Assembly: GCA_013350335.1 (NCBI GenBank)
Contig: CM023539.1
Location: forward strand, 38,426,631-38,490,630
Direction of reading: 5' to 3'
From: Chimonanthus salicifolius
Lineage: Eukaryota > Streptophyta > Magnoliopsida > Laurales > Calycanthaceae
Length of the DNA: 64,000 nucleotides
The position numbers were made by a program, and so were the translations under genes. This document shows positions 58,401 to 64,000 of this stretch, one piece after another (position 1 is the stretch's first letter; each line of letters begins with the position of its first letter). The notes under the pieces were generated by a model that ran no database searches, had not been told where the DNA came from, and worked only from the letters and a program-made list of their open reading frames with translations.

Positions 58401-58859
58401 CTCACATTACTCACATAGTCACATTTCAGGAAATGTATCCGAGAAGGAGGAACCTCCATTTCAGGCTTAGGATGGATAAGTTGTTGCTGTTACTTGGGAT
58501 TCCCACGGACGGAGATTTCATTTTATTTTGACCTGTTGGTTCCGTTTAACCATGTTTTGTTTAAAGTACCTGATGTGGTACTTAATATGTTGTAATCATG
58601 AATGAACTACCACGTTACTGTTAGTAATTCAGATGTGAATAAGAATATCTTATTTAGTGATGGAAATATTTGTCTGTATGAAACGTATTTACAAAAGGGT
58701 AGACATATGATATATGTTTGAACCACATATAAAGAGTGTGTATGCCGTTTATTTCTGGGCATAACTATTGATCCAGCTCAGTAGAAGTTTTAAAGATAAT
58801 ATAAAAAATAAAAAAAAAGTAGTAGCATTCTGGGTCCACATCCAGATCAAGGCGTTACA
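55499..58859 (+). mobile_element. Solo LTR B (3.36 kb) with perfect 5-bp TSD
   Basis: Starts TGTAATACTCTGACTCGAAT and ends CAAGGCGTTACA, flanked by ATTAG at 55494-55498 and 58860-58864. A TATA-like TCTATTTAAACC at about 56346 precedes a CT-rich start region. 56815-57210 holds a cluster of CTCGGAAGTTCCGAG-like palindromes. The later part has GGTTAGCTCAC, common in plant Ty3 LTRs. It aligns with the reverse complement of LTR A. No coding or internal retroelement domain is present. Confidence 0.82.
56815..57210. repeat. Cluster of CGGAAGTTCCG palindromes in LTR B
   Basis: At least eight perfect or near-perfect copies, for example CCGGAAGTTCCGAGAATCGG at 56820, CTCGGAAGTTCCGAG at about 57070, and TTCGGAAGTTCCGAAGG at about 57093. 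The equivalent cluster in LTR A spans about 49405-49755. Confidence 0.8.
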
Positions 58860-58864
58860 ATTAG

Positions 58865-60120
58865 ATGGGATTTTGCTAAACCTAGCCCAACTAAATGTTG
58901 TGCATGGCTAAGCCCATCCTGTCAAGACCCAAAGTAAAAATCAAATTAGTGACCAAACCCAACTAGCATGATGTCCGAACCTTACTTGACCTTAACATCT
59001 GGCCTAACTGGTGCAATGTGATCCAACTAATGTACTTCCTTTGTTATCAATCATATTTTCACACATAATTAGAAAAAAGGGAAAACAAAATACCCATACA
59101 CAATGCTCTGTACCACAACTTGATTCTCAAAGTTTATAGTAATAATTTAAAAATAAAATTCATAGAAAAGACTAATAAAGTAACAATATCTAGATATTCA
59201 TCTAGTATCAATTCTAAATGAGTCAAATTGGATTAGATTGAGTTTAAAAAGGTAATCCCAACACGACTCAAAATTTTAGTCATTTTTAACCCTCAGCTCA
59301 ACTAATCAAGAGAGAGAATATCTAACACACTCTTAATTATTTTTTGAGTTCGGTCAAATGAGTTTGGCCGAAACTCAACCAAAGTTGCACTGACTTTCTC
59401 AGTCTTTTGTATCGGAGGAGTAGGCAATTTTTTTTTCATACAAAAGTACTAAAATAATCTTAAAAGAAAAATATCATTTCCTCATCAATTGGAAAGTTGA
59501 CATAGTATTACATTGTGATACTTAAATCATCTTAAACAGGGTACTCGATGCAAAGTTGTAAAACTCTTCTAAGTTGCACAACTATTTTTTATAAAATTAC
59601 ATTTCATGTTTCTTGGCTTGACTTGAGTTGTCTTAATCTACTGTAAAAAAATATGAGTTACATTAGATTAGTTAAATTCATAGGTCAAGTGGTGACTTAA
59701 TCTACATATTAAGTTTGCTCATGGATTGAGTAATAGAGAATAGATAATATCTTTATTACATTAGAACATACATCGTGTATTCAACTTGTGTAATTGATTC
59801 ATGACTTAGATTAGTTAACCGCAAGAGAATTCATTAGGTCATAAATTGCATGAATGGTGAAAAAGGATTGACTTCAATCTCAGATTATGAGTTGAATTGG
59901 ATTATAATTAGTCTAGAGTTAGACCTAAATTTACTTTTCAACTTTTTTTTTTCTCTGAATTGATATTTCAAACAAAATGACCGAGTTAAGGAAATCGTTT
60001 TTTTTTTTAAAAAAATTACACTAAAATTTATTTTATTTAAAAAATATTTGTGAGAAAAAAAACACTTAAATGGAAGCTCCGCCTGTTGATTTGGTGTGTT
60101 GATTTGGTGGAGCATTCCTA
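58865..60120. other. AT-rich sequence, no gene seen
   Basis: No credible coding frame. It contains worn text such as GATTGGATTAGATTGAG and poly-T runs. Confidence 0.45.
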
Positions 60121-60149
60121 GGCGTACGTACTAGCACGTACGCACACCA

Positions 60150-60499
60150 GTGTGCCGGAGCCCGGAGATCATCTTAGTGTTGGATAAACTGTTGCCGTGC
60201 ATCCACTTAGAGATTGACGGCGCCGATTACCAATCACTTCTCGCACTTGCTTCCGTCCGTAGTTCTGGTATTCATCAGCACTCTATGGTAATTACGAACC
60301 AGCTTCAATGGAACCTTGGAGCTCTAGAAAAGAAGAAGAAAATGAAGCCGTTATACTGGAATTACGAAATTGCAAGGAATCTACACTTGTTGCCGAGGAG
60401 AAACATATTTGTTTATCCACCGAAGAGATAAGCAGCTGGGATCTCCCTCTTATCCCCGCTTGTCAATTTGTCAAAATCCGTGCCAATCGAAGCAGGTAA
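60150..60499 (+). pseudogene. Exon-like fragment of an unrecognised gene
   Basis: Composition rises above the flanks. One frame from 60150 reads SPEIILVLDKLLPCIHLEI and then DGADYQSLLALASVRSS. Near 60320 an A-rich run (AAGAAGAAGAAAATGAAG) separates it from a better second frame reading NEAVILELRNCKES and EEISSWDLPLIPACQFVKI, which ends AGCAG before GTAACATC, a usable donor. The switch of frame at the A-rich run suggests a frameshifted exon. I do not recognise the family, and no partner exon was found. It could be a gene fragment carried by a transposon. Confidence 0.35.
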
Positions 60500-60500
60500 C

Positions 60501-61297
60501 ATCATTTATTCCCTTTTTAGTTGATTGATTAATACGATTTATAGATTAGATTTAGGGTTTTGGAATCAAGGCAATCTTAGGAAGAATCAGACAACTCAAA
60601 ACCGAGGCTACATGGACGGCCTGGATTGATGGTCAGTCCGACCTCCTTTTTCTTTAGTCTTGTTTAGGATTTATATCTTGCATGTTCATTTTTCTCACAG
60701 AAGAAGGTCGAGGATTTACAAGATCACGCTCTCATTGATAGTTGAAATGCAATATTTGGCATTGACTTGTTAAAGGATGAATTTGACATCATAGGCTCTG
60801 TTTGGATGAGAACTTAAAGAGTATGACAGTTCTCCTCAGGTAAAAGAAGTCAGGAGAGCCTCTCTCCTTTATTCAATATACATGAGTTGTATATTGAACC
60901 TTTTTATATTTGAATTGAAAATTTCATTTCAAGCCCTATATTCTTACCATTTTTTTTTGTCCTTTGTATGTTTTCATTTCACCAAGACTCGAGCCCGGCC
61001 CAACCCCATGAAACCACCAATCATGGCCACACTGGACAACGAGTGTTGGTTATATGCTTACCAAATTTCAGCCGGTAAGTAAAATCCTAGCCACTTGATC
61101 TTGGCGGCCAAAATCACCATCTGTCTTAAATAAACAAAGACACATTGTGGTTTTCTACAACTATGATCAAGTGGCTAGAATCTGAATTTTGCACTAAAAT
61201 CATGTCCACTAATATCTCATTAAGTGAAGTTTCAATCTCATTGGTTAGATTTTTTATTGAACTCCAATTTTTTTTTTAAAAAGAAGCATGAGTGCAT
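60501..61297. other. No gene seen; one MITE end
   Basis: GGCTCTGTTTGGATGAG at about 60791 is a lone Harbinger-type end. The remainder is AT-rich and non-coding. Confidence 0.4.
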
Positions 61298-61556
61298 TGT
61301 TGTGGGACCCAACTCAGGACAAACTGACCCGACTATGCCTATTTTGACAAGTCAACTGTATATGTATATAATTAAGTGTAAATAAGTTGGACTGATTGTA
61401 TTTTCCTTTTTGGCCACCTTAATTGGCTCTCTTTCTCTTATTTATACTTGTACCCTCTAAGAGGAAAAACACATCAATACAAATATGAGAATCATTATTC
61501 TCTGATCTTCATCTCTTTCTTCCTTTCTTTCTTTTTTTCCTTTATTAAAAACAACA
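61298..61556 (+). repeat. 5' LTR of the terminal copia element
   Basis: TGTTGT and ACAACA form the LTR's short terminal inverted repeat. CTCTTATTTATACTTGTACC is a TATA-like segment. It is followed at once by the primer-binding site. Confidence 0.8.
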
Positions 61557-62246
61557 TGGTATCGGCCAAGGAAAATTTTATTCTCTGATTTTTGAGTCCC
61601 TTTCAGTTTACAGTTCCTTTTTTGCAGTCCTTCTTTTTCTGGCTGAGATCACTGTTTCCTGGTGAAGGTACTGCCGGCGGGGACCCATCTTCCCCTGCCG
61701 TTTTTGACAGGGCTATCTATCTGTAAGGGTGGATTCCTGTTTTGGACTGGTTTACTAGGGTTTCTCTCAGCTCTCTCTCCCAGTGTTTTTTTGAGATCCG
61801 GCAGTCCAGACCTGCAGTTTTTGCTTAGATCCGATAGATCTGAGCTTGGTTTCCAACCAAATCTTCTCCACTGCTGTCGCCCCTGGCCTACCTCCTCACG
61901 CCTAAGGTGGACCGCCACTTTCAATCAACAGTGGGCCCTTCGTGTGCACTTTTCTTCTGCTGCTGTACCGATCTGCAATTTTTTTTTTCTAGGACTACTT
62001 CTGTTTAGATCCTGCTGCTTGGGATCCTTGTTACTCTTCTTCTGGTGCCTCCTACTTTCGCCCCTACCTCTAGGTCACATCAAACTTGGGTGTCGCACCT
62101 TTCATCTTCTGTGGACCCCAATTTTTCTTGTTTTATGTGCTGCTGCTAGGAGGACTGCAACCAGTTTTTTTGGGATTTGCTGCCTTTGGACTCTCTGCTG
62201 TTCTTCTCTTTGCATCTCTCCTGCTTGAAAGTTTCTTCTTGGGATA

Positions 62247-63854
62247 ATGGCCGCATCTACGGACCCACTAAAGACCTCTGGGGAATCTTCTTACACTGAT
62301 ATGACTTCTTTTGACACTCCGCATATTGGCAAGGTAACCACTGTGTTATTGAATGAGACCAATTACTTCCAATGGTCTCACCCGGCTAAAATGTTTCTTA
62401 TTGCCAAACAACTATTTGCTTTTATTGATGGTACTATCTCTGAACCAGAAAAGAAGGATTCCTCCTATCGTTCCTGACAAACTAATAATTCTTTGGCGTA
62501 GTCTTGGCTCCTTCATTCCATGGAAGATCATGTTCGTGGGACTCTCTGTACTCTTCCCACAGCTAAGGATGTTTGGGACACCATTAAGGCCTTGTATTCG
62601 GACGATGATAATTCTGCCTGGATCTATGAGCTCTATCAGACTGCTTCTCACATTCGACAGGGGGAGCTCTCCCTCACTCAGTATTATTCAAAGATGTGGA
62701 CCTGTTGGCTTGAATTGGATCAATTTGAATCGGTTCAGTTTGTGGACCCTGCTGATGTTGTTCTCTATAACCAGCTTCTTAATTGATGACGGACCTTAAC
62801 AAGGACTTTGAACCTATTCGGGCCCAACTGCTTGGCCAACGCCCTCTTCCTTCTCTGGAAGATGATCTACTCTGCCTTACTTCGAGATGATAGGTGCCGC
62901 CTGGTTATGACTCCTATGCCAGTTGAACGGTCTGCCTTGGTGACCACTCATCCTTCCATGCCTCTTCTCGCACGTGGGGCTTCTGGTTCTCATGGCAAGG
63001 ACCCTTCTTCTGACCTTTGTCGTGACACCAAAGGTCCCCAAAAGAAGGGGTCTCGGTTCTGCACTTTTTGTAAGATGACAAACCATTATGTTGATTCTTG
63101 CTATGCATTGCCGTCCGAAGCAAGCTACTGTCTCCGTCGCCTCGCCTGTTACCTCCTCCCCTAATGTGGTTAGCGATAGTGCCCTAGTCACTCGTCAGGA
63201 CTTTAACGTGCTGTTACAACGACTGGATCACCTTCAACACACTGAGGTTTCCAATGTTGTCTCATCTACTTCAGGTACTGAGTCCTTTACCAATCATACC
63301 TCTCTCATTCTTGGATCAACGATTCTGGGGCCACTGATCATATGGCGGGTATGTCTAATCTTTTCTCTTCCATTTCTCCTGTCTCTTATGGTCAATTTAA
63401 ATTAGCGAATGGTTCCTCCACTACCATCGCTGGAAAATGGACTATCCCTCTCTCTTCCACCTTGCACCTTCCATCTGTGTTACATGTACTTCATTTATCT
63501 CGCAATTTGCTTTCTGTTAGTGCACTCATTAAACAATTTCATTGCTTAGCTACCTTCTTTCCCTCTCATTGTGTCTTTCAGGATCTGATCATGAAGCAGG
63601 TGATTGGTGGTGGTCATGAAGTGGGAGGCTTATATCTGCTGGATGGTCCCGTTGGTGCCTTTGCAGCCTACTCTAGCTCCTCTTCGTCTGATATATGGCT
63701 TAGGCATTGCCGGCTAGGACATCCCTCTGACTCTGTGTTAAAGAAACTTGTTCCTTCTTTATCGTTTAAGCAGTTTGAGTGTGCACCTTACCAATATGGC
63801 AAAAATAAAAGAACTTCTTTTCTTTCTTCTATGAATAAACGTGCATCTTCTTGA
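62247..63854 (+). pseudogene. copia gag-protease-preintegrase, broken frame
   Basis: The gag N terminus (MAASTDPLKTSG) carries the LNETNYFQWSHPAKMFL motif of the copia gag family and continues past TGA at 62475 and a TAG 24 bases later; both sit where the family usually has Trp. The same frame resumes with MEDHVRGTLCTLPTAKDVW. After 62785 the frame shifts to LMTDLNKDFEPIRAQLLGQ. The zinc knuckle, the protease DSG motif and the pre-integrase region follow in further frames. In the pre-integrase part, CAPYQYGK stands where the HHCC finger normally has CxxCxxGK, so one zinc ligand is Tyr. Confidence 0.85.
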
Positions 63855-64000
63855 TTTTCTATTATTCATTCTGATGTTTGGCAATCAACCTCTATTTCTC
63901 GCACTAGCTTACGATACTTTGTGTCATTTATTGATGATTATTCATACATGACTTGGATTTATATCATGAAACATAAGTTTGAAGTGTTTGATCACTTTTG

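Larger units (their letters stand above)
61298..64000 (+). mobile_element. Ty1-copia retrotransposon, 5' part, runs off the window
   Basis: 5' LTR 61298-61556 (TGTTGTGGGACC...AAAACAACA), primer site TGGTATCGGCC at 61557, and a CT-rich leader of about 690 bases. Gag starts at 62247, with a CX2CX4HX4C zinc knuckle near 63059-63101. The protease motif DSGATDH is near 63317, a GAG-pre-integrase LRHCRLGHPSDS segment near 63700, and the start of the integrase core (RYFVSFIDDYSYMTW) is at about 63910-63960. RT and the 3' LTR lie outside the window. Gag has two in-frame stops and later frameshifts, so this copy is not autonomous. Confidence 0.9.

Noticed and set aside
47779..58859. A and B as the two LTRs of one large element
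   Set aside because: They are in opposite orientations and each has its own target duplication, so they are separate solo LTRs.
61662..62228. 188-codon frame in the copia leader
   Set aside because: It lies between the primer site and the gag start, is Leu/Ser/Cys-rich by CT bias, and has no gag motif.

Overview
This is plant nuclear DNA, almost certainly from an angiosperm. It is AT-rich and gene-poor, its genes have GT-AG introns, and it is full of plant-type transposons: Ty1-copia, Ty3-gypsy, TRIM, L1-type LINE, tRNA-derived SINE and hAT, Harbinger and foldback MITEs. Two host genes can be supported. One is a chloroplast RETICULATA-family (DUF3411) gene on the minus strand. Its eight coding exons run from 42559 down to 15214 (27.3 kb, 510 aa), and two of its introns exceed 11 kb and are packed with transposons. 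The other is a single-exon bHLH transcription factor on the minus strand (9106 to 8585), close to the bHLH95/ZHOUPI type, whose C-terminal ACT-like domain seems cut by a one-base frameshift. The genome cannot be placed in a lineage from this window; transposon-swollen introns are common in large woody-plant and magnoliid genomes, but that is only suggestive.

Layout. 1-8500 has no recognisable protein gene. It holds several MITEs (1854-2347, 2688-4108, 4147-4536, 6276-6619), a SINE remnant, small tandem duplications and one promoter/5'-exon-like patch near 5860-6193. 8518-9106 is the bHLH gene; its upstream region is occupied by a long foldback element (9304-10128). 10980-12401 is a non-autonomous hAT element built on the motif ATCGGCCGAT. 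12402-15213 is unannotated apart from a purine-rich tract.

15214-42559 is the RETICULATA-related gene. Intron 7 (2.7 kb) has a fresh 347-bp tandem duplication. Intron 4 (11.2 kb) has a SINE with a 20-bp target-site duplication and two degenerate LINEs. Intron 1 (11.5 kb) has a degraded Ty3-gypsy element on the minus strand, and inside its pol region sits a later Ty1-copia-type non-autonomous element (35642-38084) with matching LTRs, a PBS and a 5-bp TSD but no gag-pol. Despite this load, every splice phase fits and the reading frame is continuous, so the gene looks functional.

42560-64000 is mainly retrotransposons: an intact TRIM (45657-46432), two inverted related solo LTRs of about 3.3 kb (47779-51033 and 55499-58859) of which the first is nested in an older LTR-like region, a SINE with TSD, a small hAT MITE related to the one at 10980, an exon-like fragment near 60.15-60.5 kb, and the 5' half of a copia element (61298 to the window end) with a broken gag.

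I found no new enzymatic system. The most unusual material is structural: alternating inverted repeats inside two DNA elements, palindrome clusters in the solo LTRs, and a nested stack of transposons in a gene that still appears intact.
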